Assembly: GCF_019578655.1 (NCBI RefSeq)
Contig: NC_063264.1
Span: 310,001 to 374,000, forward strand
From: Ricinus communis
Taxonomy: Eukaryota; Streptophyta; Magnoliopsida; Malpighiales; Euphorbiaceae
DNA: 64,000 nucleotides
Direction: 5' to 3'
Below are positions 36,408 to 50,106 of the stretch, piece after piece. A program made the position numbers and the translations under genes. Below the pieces are notes generated by a model that searched no databases, was not told the origin of the DNA, and saw only the letters and a list, made by a program, of their open reading frames with translations. The first letter of the stretch is position 1. Each line of letters opens with the position of its first letter.

Positions 36408-39400
36408 TTATGATGACGAGATGGGCGTCAACACATACATCTTGCAGGAATGTGGATTTATGTAAGCTGTCATGTTTCCTTGGAATGGTTTCTCCAGGGT
36501 ATGATGCTGGTGAACGTAAAATAAATTTTCCATTTCAGTAATTGATTAATTAAAGGAAAGAAATTGTTAAGAGTTGGTTTAATGAAGTAATTCATGTACC
36601 TCCCAAAGATCTCTAGCTTGGACCACAATATTGTTAGAATTGAACCCGATGTCATCCCAGTGGGCTGTCAATGGGGAACCCCATGTCTTTCTGTTCACCA
36701 TTAGTACTACTTTTCTATTCCCTGAAAGCGGTCCTGCCCATATCTGAATATATATATATATTTTCAACAAGACATACATGTATTTTGGTAATAATCACAC
36801 ACAAGATGGCATATGATAGTATACAAAGTTTATTTCATTTGTAATTACCTCTCTTTCTCCTTCCATTCTAACTTTTCTTGCCTGAACTCCCAACTGATCT
36901 ATATATGTATATATAAGAACAACAGGTTAATGGAGAAAGAAACATCTGATAAGAAATTGATAGTTGAGCCTCAGTAATTGTATTTTCATTAAGAAGCCAT
37001 ATATCTTAATATATATTAGTTCTTACCTTGATTGACCGCAATTACCTCCTCATTACCAATGATTTTCATGGTTTCATAGTTCATATGACGTATATCGCAT
37101 CCTAAAAGGAGGGGTGCCTACAATATTTATAATTAGTTAACAAATGCTGAATCACTAGTTCGTATAAATATTTAGGTATGGGATTTAGGGTATATATACA
37201 TATAATAGTGAAGCAGGAATCATGTATACGTACCTTGGAGATGGCCCATATACTAAAGTGCACCACATATTCACTGTATTTCATCCCTCCATTGCCTACT
37301 TCCAGCATGTCCGGGTCTGCTCGAGAATGTTCCAATTAATGCTCTTTTACAATATCATCAACTATTGTTCTCATGCTCATTTCTGAATATTACTTTCAGA
37401 TATATACACTTATCAATTTCAGTATTCCAGCTATGTTTAATCCTCATTTCTTTAAATTCAAGCTGTCTATACATATGTGTGTGCGTGTGATCAGTTCAAG
37501 TAATTTTTAGACTAATATATTAGTAAGGAGAAAGATAAGAACATATATAAAAAGCTGAAATGAATCGTTGCTTATTTCACGAATTCCAAATGAAAATAGA
37601 TAATAATATACTAACCATTCCAAGCTCCAGGTTTGGCATAATTAGCATACACTTCGTTCAAGTCAGCTATCTTTAGCATGCTAAACCAAAGCAAAAGAAT
37701 ATAAAACGCTTTAGCTGAAAAGTGAACTAATGACCAATCAATCTTCTTTAGCTGAAACGATATTTAGAATTAGCTGTCTGAAGGTTAAATATATATTTAG
37801 AATTAACTGTCTTATTCTTAATGAGACTTACTTCTAGACTTGTAGTTATTTGTTACATTTGTATGCTAGAACTAGCTAAGCCATGCAATCATAGTTTTGG
37901 ATTGATGAAACAGTAGTTAGAGAAATTGCAACAGAACTGGAGTATATATACAGTTTTAAACCTTTCCCATGAGTCGGAAATGTCATCAGTAGTTCTCCAA
38001 CTGTTTGCAAGTTTGGCTCCCCATAAAGCTGGACGCATGTCCCCCCTATTTAAACCAAAACCAGAAAGCCAAGCAAAAAAAGAAAAACAGAGATAGAGAG
38101 ACTAATACATATTAGATGAAAAGTAAATTACGGACTAATGAAATATATAGAAAAAAAAAAAGCCTAAGCATTACCATTCACACATAGAGAAAAAAATTGG
38201 ACGCTTAGTTTTCTTCAAGGCACGAGACATGGCAAGGTATCTGTCAATTGGAAATGTAAATAAGAATTAATTCATTCTGGCATAAAGACAATCATAAACA
38301 AATACTACTCTGTAATTAAATAGAAAATAACCACCTTATTGTTGGTCTTGTATCATCGTTGTAACAGTTATCATATTTCAGGTAATCAATTCCCTGAATT
38401 TTAAAATTTGATACATGAGTTTGATGCTCATGATACTTGCTTAAATATACAAAAGTTTTGCTCTCTTCTCCCTCAGTCGGATCATGAGGAAGCATCTCAT
38501 CGGGATAAATTGCTATAATTCTAATATTATAATATGCATGCATGCTTCCAAATTAATTAACATTAATATTAATACCCAGGAAGCAAACGTCTTTGCATCT
38601 TTCTCCTCCAATCCAAGTGAGCCTGGCATTCTCCCACTGCATGTTCGATACCTTGTATATAATAGAGAACATATATAACTCAGAAAGTTTACGTCTTCGC
38701 AATATGGATCACAATTTTAATATTTGAAGAGTGGTGTTTTTTTAGTCAAGTAGTAGCAAAGCAAATTTCAAGAATATATATATATATATATTTTCCTGCC
38801 CTAGTGGAAAATCTCACCCAGAGTCGGCATAGATTCCCATCTTAAGGCCCTTGCTGTGAACATAATCTGCAAGAGCTTTAATCCCGGATGGAAATGTAGA
38901 CCGGTTGGCCACCAGATTTCCCTGATATATATTTTTGTTAATTGCAAATTTAGTTTAGCTATAAAATATATATATATTTATATGCATCTGTGAAGATTGT
39001 ATATTGATATATTTTTTTCCTCTGAATCCGCGACTTGGAGGGCAGCTCTGTCTAGAATATAGAAAAGACTAACCTTAAAATCACGATCATATGCACCCCA
39101 GCAATCATCTGTTAAATAGAAGATTAGTTAAATCAAATATCTGTTCATAGTATATAGGTCTAATTCAAATATATATAGATAATACTAATTAACGTAATAT
39201 GGTTTTTTGTATTCTGTAACTACTGCAAGTGTAGATGCCTACCTATATTAACATACTTGTATCCCCGCCTGGCCAGCCCGCTTAACACGAGTGCATCAGC
39301 TATTCATGCGTATATTAATTTATAAGCAGGGTGTACATAATTTGTATTTGAGAATAGATAAAATCAACTGGACAAATTAAGATTAAGGATACAAATGAAC

Positions 39401-39765
39401 TGACCAGTTTCTCTAACCACAGTCTCATTTATTTCACAGTGAAAGTGATTCCAGCTGTTCCAACTGTAGTAATAATTAAAAACAGCATAAAGGATTGATG
39501 AGTTAGTACAGACTTTACTCACAGTAACACACATACACACATATATATATACACAATCTGGGATAATGCATGCATGCTAAATTATGAACTGCTAAAAAAA
39601 GAAAGGTACATAAACATATACATACCCCATAGGAGGGGTCTGAAACATCATAGCAGAAGCACCGTCTTGTAGTGGTGTACTGAAGTGAATAGATGGTGGG
39701 AGGGGTTTGGATCTAACAATGTAAGCCAAAATGCACAATAAGATTAGTAGTATGGAATTTGACAT
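36408..39765 (-). CDS. GH27 alpha-galactosidase, paralogue 2
   Basis: Fifteen exons on the minus strand encode 403 residues: 39765-39626, 39463-39405, 39299-39243, 39108-39074, 38921-38818, 38651-38576, 38393-38335, 38240-38175, 38045-37962, 37680-37616, 37316-37234, 37117-37027, 36898-36849, 36743-36600 and 36506-36408. A short signal peptide ([17 protein letters not shown]) precedes the mature part at [24 protein letters not shown] places the nucleophile at D165 and [12 protein letters not shown] the acid/base at D220. [11 protein letters not shown] and the Cys near the C-terminus ([11 protein letters not shown]) match the other paralogues. Expected role: exo-hydrolysis of alpha-galactosides in wall or vacuole. 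The AFN/GAWND segment has A where the others have G (PGAWN versus PGGWN). All junctions are canonical. Confidence 0.93.
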
Positions 39766-40540
39766 CTTGGCACTCTTTCGTATTCGGTTCGCTTCTGCTG
39801 TGCGGATGCATTGATCTCTTGATTTTAAGTACTTTCAGCTATTTATATATACAAGTAAGTACGTACTGATTACTCGAGTTGCAGATCTTTTGTTTTTTTT
39901 TGTTTTGGTTATAAGAAAGAGTTAAAAGTGGGTGGGGTTGTGTGTATAATATATAATATATAATATATATATCATAGAAAAGTGAGACAGATCCTTGAGG
40001 AACGCCTTGGTCAGCGGTTATGGATAAATACTTTTAATTTTAGCAAATTCACAACATAAGACAACTCACATGGGGATGGATGCATTACTATTGTTTCAAA
40101 AAGTATTAATTTAAAATTTTAAATAGTACAACACCAATAATAAGGATCAAGTTTGACGCCTGAATCTATTGATAAAGTTCAATTTACTTCTTTGAGTCAA
40201 TAGTTACCACTTTCAGCTTATTTCAGCCCCCATTTTTGAGGCAGAAAGAAAAAACTTATATAAAGATTAAAGAAAAAACATCAAGTTTACATTAAAAGAA
40301 AAAAAAAAAAGCCATCTTCTTTGCTTTCTCTATTTAAAAGAAGAAAACTATCATTTTCCTTTTGTTGGATGGAAAGCTTTTTAGTAATGGAAAACAAAAG
40401 AGAAAATAAAAAGTTGGATTTCAATTGCTATAGTAAGCTTAATAGCTTTGTGGGTTTTGAATCAAGGATATTATGGAGGGAGATTATTTAAGTTCACTTT
40501 CGATTCAAAGAGTTTTCTTGTTAGATTTAATTGTTGCAAC
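39766..40540. other. Intergenic: alpha-galactosidase 2 upstream region
   Basis: A TATATATACA run near 39843-39852 could serve as the TATA region for the minus-strand gene. Beyond that, AT-rich sequence with TATAATATA repeats near 39945-39970 and no recognised gene up to the copia LTR. Confidence 0.45.
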
Positions 40541-40804
40541 TGTAAAGTTTGTGTTCCAGAACTTGTGTTTCATTGATCATTCAGCTGGTCTTTTATACAG
40601 TACTTGTAAACAGAAATACGAAAAACAGATTAACAACAAATCTAAAAATTTTATCTAGCTAAACTTCCTAATCTATCTGTTACGTATTTGTTTCATATTT
40701 ACTTTAAAATTAATGTCCTGCTAGCATTCTCCTAAAGATAAGTAACAACTAATCAACCAAACTAGCCAAATCAGTTACAACTATCAGAATACACATCAGC
40801 TTCA
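40541..40804 (-). repeat. 3' LTR of the copia element
   Basis: About 264 bp matching 42486-42733, with scattered substitutions and one insertion around 40757-40770. The divergence suggests an insertion that is not recent. Confidence 0.85.
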
Positions 40805-42485
40805 ATATCCTACCTCAAGTTGGAGTATGAGGATTACGAATGCCCAATTTGTGAAGAAAAAATTCGAACCGTGCACGTCCTAAGGCTTTGGTGAATATGT
40901 CAGCTAACTAAGCATCATTGTAAACATAAGATGTAGCAACTACGCCATTCTTTATTTCATCTCGCATAAAATGACAGTCAACTTTGATGTGTTTTGTTCG
41001 CTCATGGAAAACAGGGTTAGCAGCAATATGCATCGCTGCTTGACTGTCACAAAACAAAGGCATAGGTCCACAATGCGACACGCCCAAATTCAGCAACAAG
41101 CCTTTCAACCATTTGACTTCACAAACAGTTGCAGCCATGGAGCGATACTCTGCTTCAGCCGAAGATCGAGAACCGTATGTTTTTTCTTAGTCTTCTAAGA
41201 AATAGGAGAACCTCCAAGAAAGATGAAGTATCCGATAAGAGACTGCCGAGTCAGGGAACATCCACCCCAATCTGAGTCGCAGTATGCTTGGAGCTCTAGA
41301 TTACAGTTAGCTTTAAGAAGAATACCTTGCCCAGGACTTTCCTTTAAATATCGAACTACACGTAATGCAGCTTCCCAATATTCCTTTCTGGGTTGTTGCA
41401 TAAATTGAGCCAAAATATGAACATTGTAAGTTAACTCAAGACGAGTAAGACTCAGGTAAATCAATCGCCCTATCAATCACCGATATTTTGTTGGATCATC
41501 CAGCAAATCACCCTTAGCCAAAGCAAGATGATGGTTCTGCTCCATAGGAAATCTCGATGGCTTGGCACCTAAAATTCCAGTCTCATTAACGATATCCAAT
41601 ACATATTTTCGCTGGCAGAGAAAGATTCCTTCTGCAGTCCGTGCCACTTCAATGCCCATAAAATATTTCAAAACACCCAAATCCTTCATATGGAAGCACT
41701 TACTTAAATACGATTTAAATTTTACAATCATATATGAATTATTCCCACCAATAATGAGATCATTAACATACACCAGTACCACCAAATAAGTCTCACCTAT
41801 TGAAGCTTATGTGTATTCTAACTCTTTCTTCTTGACAGACCAGCTAATATGCCTTGTTCACACTAGGTAATGGAGTAGTGCTCATCATCCAAACCCATCA
41901 GAAACTGATGAAATTTTTCTTCCTCGCGTTTCTTAATCAATTTAGCTGCAATATCACATTTACAGCCCCCATACTAACATATTGAAATCACATTGTAATT
42001 TACCAATTCTTCCCACACCTGTTTTAGTCTAGCATAATAATTCAGAAGTGAACTACCTTGTTGTCTACAATTAGCAGGCTCTGCTTTTAACTGTTGTACT
42101 CGTGCACCATCACTTACCGAAAAACAATCTTTAATATCTTCCCAGAGATCTTTGGCTATCTCCATGTGTGTCATGGTAGATCTCACTGTTGGCTCGATCA
42201 TATTCAAGATCCATGACACAAGCATGGAGTTCACTGTCCACCAAGCTTCCAATTCATCATCATCTTCGTCTAGTTTAGTGAGAGTTCCATCAATGAAACC
42301 AAATTTTTTCTTAACTCGCAATGCAGTTCTGATTGATCGAGCTCATTCTTATCCCCTCGCAGCTACACTTGGGTTATGATGTTTCCTGGATTGTCATTTG
42401 AAGACAAGGTATATGGTGACACTTTCTTGCCCTCACTCATATTTAGTTTTAGAAGCCAATCAGAGTTCTAATGGCTCTGATACCA

Positions 42486-42733
42486 TGTAAAGTTTATGTT
42501 CCAGAACTTGTATTTCATTGATCCTTCAACTAGTCTTTTATACAGTACATATAAACAGAAATACGAAAAACAGATTAACAACAAATCTAAGAATCTTATC
42601 TAGCTAAACTTCCTAATCTATCTATTACGTATTTGTCTCATATTTACTTTAAAGCCAATGTACTGATAGCATTCTCTTAAAAATAAGTAACTAACCAAAT
42701 CAGTTACAACTATCAAAATACACATCAACTTCA
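42486..42733 (-). repeat. 5' LTR of the copia element
   Basis: About 248 bp beginning TGTAAAGTTTATG on the plus strand, abutting the primer-binding site at 42473-42485. Confidence 0.85.
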
Positions 42734-44439
42734 ATAGCCATTGTAATTGTAGGCCACATATTTGGCTGAGAAGGGAAAACAAGAAAAGGAAATAAAGAAT
42801 TATGACTTAATATGAAGAAGAAAATGGATGCACTTGGGATAGTCTCGGTGGAGGCTCTTTAGTAGACTATTTAAGACTTGCTATCATTTTTAGATGGTCT
42901 AAATTTTTTAGCATTTTAATCTAATTTTTAACTTTTTAAATTTTGCAATTCAAAAAGCTGATGTGTCAAGTAAAACTTGGTCAACTACTACTTATGTCAT
43001 AATAGATTGCCATATAAGTGACACGTGAGAACAACTATAGTCCTCTAGAGTTTTGCTTTAGAAATCAATTCTCAAAATTAAAGTATTATAACTGTATCTT
43101 CTTCGTCTAACCCTCAAAAGGTCTTTATTATTCTCATCTAAATATTTATCACTCTCGCATATCTAAAATCTCCATTCCTCCCATCCAAATCAATTAATCT
43201 AAAATATGATCTTCTTCCCATTCAAAAAAATAAACTGATCTCTTGGACTGATGAGAGAAAGCTTTGAAACAAAAAAAAAAAATCAGAAAATTAAAATCAT
43301 AGGCAAATGTGATGATGATTTTGGTTTTTCACCACTGTTGCAGCGAAAGAAAGCACCTGGGTAAACCTGTCTGCAACCGCAAAACCTTTGCTTTCAGCCA
43401 CCAAAGATCAAATTATCAATAGTTGTAGCTTTCATAAATGGAATCGAAGTCGGAACCACAACAACAAAAAATGGCTTTGATTTTTACAATATCACCACTG
43501 TGCGTGCAATTTCACCATATATGCTTTGAGCTTTTCAGTTTTTCTTTTTTTCCTTTTTTATTTTCTGCGGTACAACGATAAAGAAAAGAGAAAGATTTTT
43601 TATTTTCATTCAACTATAATTTTAATTTTAGGGATTACAATAATAACACCCTATTTTGTATTAATTTTAGAGTTTAATTTGGGATTGACGTGTATCCTAT
43701 ATGGCAGAACAAAAAATTAACTAACACATCAGCTTTTTCTCAACAGCTTCTCATAGAAAATTACATGGATAGTTTGAATTGTAAAAATTGTAAACTTTAT
43801 ATTTAAAAATTGTAAAAAATACGAAAAATAGTGATTAAATTTGCAATTAAATCTTTTAAGATTGTATATATAGTGGCTACGTGTAGCACCCACATCGCGT
43901 AAGTTAAACAATTAAGAGTGATATTTTCCGAGTGGAATAGATATATTTAGTATTATATGGGACTACTGACACGTGCAATTTATATATTTTTTAAAAATAT
44001 CGAGTCTAATTGATGATTTTTGTCAAAATAAAAATCATCAGCTTAATGCATAATTTTTTATTTCAACTAGTCACAAATTAATATATAATTTTTTTTGTTT
44101 TAACCAGTCACACAACTATCTTCTCCAATATTAAAAAATTATAATCTTTATAATTTTGTTACCTTTCAATTTTAATCTTTTAAAGTTTAAAGTTTATGCA
44201 AATCTCATTATTTTGTAAACATATTAATGTTTATTTAAAATGACATTTCAATATAATCACATAAATTATTTATAAAAATAATAATAAAAATATTAAAAAA
44301 TCTATAGTTTAAATTTTATGAAATTTAAATTTATAATTAAAAAATAAATATTTTATATAGATTTTATTATTGACAAATATATTATTTATTTTGTATAAAA
44401 AATATATTCCTTTAAAACATCTTATGTATGTATGATGCA
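42734..44439. other. AT-rich intergenic region
   Basis: No gene recognised. Homopolymer A and T runs are common. The stretch around 43090-43460 is less AT-biased but shows no domain in any frame. Confidence 0.45.
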
Positions 44440-45550
44440 CTTTTTGATTATAACCTATGATTAATGAATTTTTGTTATATATTTGATAAACCGTAAGTAA
44501 TACGTTGATAAACCTGTTGCTAGTAGATGATGAACTGGTTGATTATAACTTATAAATAATAAATTTATAAAATTTTATTATATATTTGATGAATCTCAAG
44601 TGATACTTAATAAATTTGTTGTTTGTAGATAAAGAATCTATTCATTAATAACCCATGAATACCGATTTATTTTTATGCAATATGGTATGTTCATTACATA
44701 AAACTTTTATATCCATTTGTTGATGATACAAGGTTTATTGTACTATAAGATATTCCATTCAAAAAAATAACTTTATTTTTAAAATTACGAGTAACATGAT
44801 AAACCTGTAGTTCATATATAATGACCTCCAAGTGATACTTTAATAAACCTGTTGTTTGTAGATAATGAACTTATTCATTGTAAATGCATGAATACTGAAT
44901 TATTTTTATGCACATATAACATGTAAAACTTTTATATTATTTATTAATAATATAAGATTCATTGTACTACAAAATAAAACTATTCTATTTCAAAAATAAA
45001 TTTATTTTTAAAATTATAAATAACACAATGAATCTGTAATTTATATATAATGAACTTGTAGTTCATATATAATGAATGTCAAGTAATATTTTAATAAATT
45101 TGTTGTTTATAGATAATAAACTCATTCATTATAGCCTATGAATACTTATTTATTTTTATACACATATGGCATATATTCTTTACATAAAGCTTTTATATTC
45201 ATTTGTTAATGATATAAGCTCAGTTGTACTATAAAATGAACCTACTCCAATTCAAAAATAAAATTTATTTTTAAAATTATGAACAACATGATGAACTTAT
45301 AGTTTATATATAATGAATTACAATGTGCTACAAAATGAATTTATTCCATTTCAAAAATAAATTCATTATTAAAATTATGAATAATTAACAAACTTATTAT
45401 TTATATATAATGAACCTCAATTTGCTATAAAATGAACCTATTCAAAAATAAAATTGTTATAAAAATTATGGATAAAATGATTAACCTATAATTCATACAT
45501 AATGAATCTCAATGTCTTACATAGTGAACTTATTATTTTTTAGCAATGAA
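44440..45550. repeat. Degenerate AT-rich tandem array
   Basis: A set of phrases recurs in order: TTGTTTGTAGATAATGAAC (about 44515, 44618, 44851, 45102), ATTCATTATAACCCATGAATAC, TTCAAAAATAAATTTATTTTTAAAATTATGA (about 44765, 44990, 45255, 45350) and TATATATAATGAACCTCAA. Spacing is about 230-250 bp for the long unit and about 95 bp for the final copies. All copies are heavily diverged. No terminal inverted repeat or coding capacity was seen. Confidence 0.65.
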
Positions 45551-46667
45551 ACTATTATCATATTTTAAAAAGGAAAATATTAAAACTTGTTAAATATGAG
45601 TTGAAGGTCTGAAGAATGAAGAAAAAATAAAGAATTTCGACTCATTGAAAATAAGTTCTTAAAATCTATAAATATGCATACTATATGTATGAGATAAAAA
45701 AAATGAAGAACATAACAAAAAAAAAAAAAGAATAACAACTTATGGAATTTAGTTTGAAATTCTAAATAATAAAAAATCGAGAATAGAAAAGACAAAATCA
45801 AACCAAACTCTTAAGAGAAATTCACAATTTTATTTTAAATCAATAATAATAAATAGAGCATTATATTTGAATTAAACTTTTTTATACGTGTGTCCTAAAA
45901 TTTAATTTTTTAAAACGGTAGTATTTTACACGCTGAATATATAATGAACAATATATCTAGTACGAGATATAATTTACCATGCCTTAGTGTATTAGAGATT
46001 TCCTTTCTATGGGCCTAAATGGGCCTTTTATTTACAGTTCAAAACAATTATATTTTATTAAAATTCCGCTATATTCCTTTTGTACTTTTTCGGGCCAAGC
46101 CCTTTCTTCTAATGCAAATTTATTCGGTAACTCTATCTTAAAAATTAATAAAAAAATTATTATTTTACTGTATAATTTTTTAAAAATATTTTTTTTATTT
46201 AAAAAAAAAATGATGTGAACGGTTGCTTTGTTATTCTTTTATTTTTTAATTATTTTATCAAAATAAATTTTAAAAAATTAATACCGTATTTAACAAATTC
46301 AAAAACTATAAATTTTTTATTATTTTTATACAATAAAAAATATTTATACTGTATTTTTATTAAAAAAGCGTATTTTTATTATTTTTTCAATTTGTTTTCT
46401 GATTGAAATAAAAAAAGTTGTGACGAACTTGGGCCGAAGCGTCGTTCGGAGAATTTGAAAGAATTAAAGGCCCCGCTGGAATTAATCCAATTTGCTCGTT
46501 TGATCCAATATTGAGATCCATGAACAGCAGCAACCATGAAAAAACACTCCGACTAGTGATGCTATGGTTCAAGAGTGGGATTGAAATTGGGTTTTTGGGT
46601 AGAAAAAAGGAAGGTAATTCCAATTTCTACAAGCTTTGAGAAGAAGAAGAAGAAGAAGAAGAGAGCA
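45551..46667. other. AT-rich intergenic region upstream of SPT4
   Basis: Very AT-rich to about 46400, then ~260 bp of more balanced sequence ending in an AAGAAGAAG leader just before the SPT4 ATG. No gene recognised. Confidence 0.5.
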
Positions 46668-48846
46668 ATGGGAAGCGTACCGGCACAAATTCCGACGAGC
46701 TTTGGGCATGAACTGAGGGCATGTCTTCGTTGCCGTCTGGTCAAAACCTACGATCAGGTCTTATTTTCCCTTCTTCTTAATGTTATTTTCTTATCCTCTA
46801 CTTCTTTTTTCTCAAATAATAATTACAATAATAACAATAAGACTATAAGAGGTTTGTATAATTGCAGTTTAGAGAGTCGGGATGCGAGAACTGCCCCTTC
46901 TTTAAGATGGATGAAGATCATGAGCGTGTCGTCGATTGCACTACTCCTAACTTCAATGGGTATTTCTTTCTTTTCTTTTCTTTTTTTTCTTTTTTTCAAT
47001 TGTGTGTGTGATTGCCACTTTATAATTCTTCCTAAAAAATTGAAATTTTTTCACCTCAATTTGAGGTAGTTCTGTATATATATGTATTCTTTCCACTACT
47101 TTTTTTTTTTTTTTTCTAATTAATGTTTTTGCTAGCAGGATAATTTCTGTCATGGACCCAACTAGAAGCTGGGCTGCTCGCTGGCTCAGAATTGGTAAGT
47201 TTCACTGTTAGTGTCTTTATTTCGCTTTCTTTTCATATGCATCAACCTACTTATTATTCCTCTTTTCTACTTCTTCCTCTTGTCGAGTGATACATGGATT
47301 GTCATACTCTGGGCTAGAAGCACTGTTTCATCTCTGTTTTATTTATCAAACTTGAATTCCTGGAAAATATTAAAACTCTGGCAGGAAGGGATGTTCTATT
47401 TACTACTTTGTTCTGATTCACTTTATCAGATACAGACATTGTTGCAAGACTGAACATTTCCTTTTCGAAGTTGGCACTAGTAGTTATCTAGCAAGTTCTA
47501 TTTTCTTACCAGTGCTGCAATTTGAAAATTTATAGTTCGAAGATGCGTCTACTCCCATATAGGTCAACTTTCATTCTATTATTCTATATTATTCCCTCCT
47601 TTGGTATAATTTTCCTGTAATTCATCCGTATTTGTTTTCTATCACATCAGCTATTGGTATTCATTAGTATTTCTTCCTCGTTATGTCTAGATAAATGCAC
47701 ATAAGCAAAGATATGCAGACAACCTGAAAACATGCAATAGCATATTTTGACACCTCCATCAGGGACTGGTTTATAGCGCTGAAATGTTGTTCTCCCTCTT
47801 GATACTCTCTGCCTATATACAATTTCTTTACCAGGCTATTAAAACCCTCTGTTCATATACTTGTTTTAAATCTTCCTCAGGAAGATTTGTCCCTGGTTGT
47901 TACACTCTTGCTGTCTCAGAGGCATTGCCAGAGGACTTGCAGGTTTTTGTCTTTGTACCAAGTGCAATTTATTATATTTCTTCTTTAATTTCAAATTAAT
48001 TTTTCCGCATTTTTTTTTATTTCATTTACTTAGCTTTTGGTAATCATTTCCACTTGTATTAATGTTGCATGCTAAGCGTAATGTTCATCTCCACATTTCA
48101 CCTGCCTGTGAACATGTTGAGGTTTATATGACATAATCATAGCCAACCATATAGGTATAACTATACTTGTTTATGGGAAAGGAGGGAATGATGTTAATAG
48201 GTAATACCTGTTTCTGGAAAAGCTGGAATGATACTAGCAGCTACTAATATACTGTCTTTCGGTAGAAAGATGGAATGATTCTAATAATATCTGACATTTT
48301 ATGGTATTAATACTCCTGTGTTGTCTGCTGCTTATATTTATTAAAATTTAGAGATTGCACAGTGGCTTCTTTGTGCTGTGTAAACATATTGAAATGGGAT
48401 TAAGAAATAAAAAAATTGAGACTTGAGAGAATCAATGCGAAACTAGTGCTGATTTCAGAACACATTTGTTTAGACCACATAGTTTGGGTCTTAACCTCAT
48501 TCAGTTGTTGAATTTCTTTTTTCTTTTTGTTGTGAAATGATTTGTGAGGAATTGGTTTTACATGACATGGTTAATTTTGCTTTTGCCTGATAACTTAATG
48601 CGTTTTAAAATGGTTGCATTTTACGCAAGAGAATCATAAATTAAATAGGCACAACGGGACAAGAAATTGATAGTGAGCATTTGATTTTATCTTTTATGAT
48701 TATAATTATTTTTCCATGTATATGTTTATTTGATTGTACGTTGAGGCTTTTACGTGCATGATCTGATTTGCATGTCGATTGGCCATTCTTTGCAGGCATT
48801 ATGTGAAGAAGAACGTGTGCAGTACAATCCACCAAAACGTGTATAA
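46668..48846 (+). CDS. SPT4: Transcription elongation factor SPT4
   Basis: Five exons (46668-46757, 46868-46959, 47139-47194, 47881-47942, 48796-48846), all in phase, give 116 residues, the length I recall for plant SPT4. The N-terminal zinc finger uses C19, C22, C36 and C39 (CLRC, then SGCENCPF across the first intron). The remainder contains the conserved ISVMDPTRSWAARWLRI and GCYTLAVSEALPEDLQ. In this family SPT4 pairs with the NGN domain of SPT5 (the DSIF complex) to support RNA polymerase II elongation in the nucleus. The ATG directly follows a GAA-rich leader. Introns 3 and 4 are 686 and 853 bp. Confidence 0.96.
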
Positions 48847-50106
48847 GTGACCAGTGAACTCAGTTTAGTCTATAATGTATTAAGATTTGAACTTGAACGT
48901 TTTCAAGGAAATGAGGCAAATAGGGTTGTATCAAGTAGCTGCTTCGAATGCAGTCTGTTATTTTAATAGTTGATATTGATTTGGAGATCCTAAATGCGTC
49001 TGATACTTGGCTTTTTACTCGAGGATGAATAATTAGTAGTAACCTTTGGAACAATTGAAAGAGCAGAGGTGGAGTGGAATACTCATTGTTGTCCTTTCCA
49101 TGGCTAACAAGCCATTAATATGGTTTCTGTTACAGAGTGGGGATGACCCTAGAAATTTCCGTCCTGTTTAATTACTATTATTTTTCTGTGAAGATAATAT
49201 GGTATTCTGGTTCTTATCATAGAAAAAATTGGTTGATGAGAATAGAGCAGAGTTTATAAGAGAAAGTGACGAGAGGTGGACTTTAATTTTAAAGAGAAGT
49301 GGAGGTTGATGATAAATTTGTTTGTTTAACTGAGGAAAAATGTATCTGACGCAGAGAGAAAGCTGAGGTAATCGGGTAGCCCTAACAGACTGGATAAAAA
49401 TGAACGATTGAGCATTGAGCTTAATCTTTTTACCTCTGATACTCTCTCAATGAATATGTGTATTATTGCTTGCACGAGTGCAGAAAGCAGCTTCACTCAA
49501 TTAATTAATTAATTCTTTTGTTAAGAAAAACGGTGGGTCGCGCACACAAGAAGTTGGCCTTTGTGGGCTGTAGAAGAATGACGTGGAATCCAGAAGTAAG
49601 AGCAAAGTCCTAGACTAGACCTTGGAACAGAGTAGTACTACGCATATCAGGACCGTCCGCTCTTCTTATTGACTCACTTTCCCTTTTCTACTGGTGGACA
49701 GACACTGCAACTTACAACGAAGCGTAAAAAATTAAAAACCAAAAACAAAAGAAAAAAAAAAAAAGAGTAGTAAAAAGAGCAGCTTTCTCATCTCATCTGC
49801 AAACGCACTTCTCATTTGCAGCTGTTAACAAACAAAGACAGACAGACCGATCTCTTAAGCTCTGCCACCAGTCAAAATTGAAAGGTGAAGATACTACAAT
49901 CAGGTACTTGTATTCCTTTTTTGGGTTTAGTTGCACTCCACTTCTCTATTGCTTGATCTGTATTCTTAATTACTTCTCTTCTTCTTTCTCAGATCTTCAT
50001 CCTTTTCACTTGCTTTTGAATTGTGTTTTGATTACCTCAATTTTTACCAATCAGAAACTGCATAGCTAACTATCATGTCTTTACGAATGCCAGATTGCAA
50101 GAGCAC
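48847..50106. other. Intergenic: SPT4 3' flank, pyruvate kinase promoter and leader
   Basis: No gene recognised. The distal part holds the pyruvate kinase leader; a likely 5'UTR intron runs from 49904 (CAG|GTACTTG) to 50093 (GCCAG|ATTGC). TTAATTAATTAATTAA lies near 49500. Confidence 0.5.

Larger units (their letters stand above)
40541..42733 (-). mobile_element. Internally deleted Ty1/copia LTR element
   Basis: Complete in outline, only ~2.2 kb, minus strand. The 5' LTR is at the right (42486-42733) and the 3' LTR at the left (40541-40804), both bounded TG...CA and clearly alike. Next to the 5' LTR, 42473-42485 reads TGGTATCAGAGCC on the minus strand, the usual primer-binding site for initiator-Met tRNA. 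A purine-rich tract (CTTGAGGTAGGATAT) adjoins the 3' LTR. Coding remains: a gag N-terminal region (42321-41974; FIDGTLTKL, SLLNYYARLKQVWEEL), then directly the end of reverse transcriptase and RNase H (41785-40840). Protease, integrase and most of reverse transcriptase are gone. No clear target-site duplication was found. Confidence 0.85.

Noticed and set aside
46575..47069. 164-codon plus-strand ORF covering SPT4 exon 1
   Set aside because: It reads through SPT4 introns 1 and 2. The spliced form gives the expected 116-residue SPT4 with its zinc finger complete.
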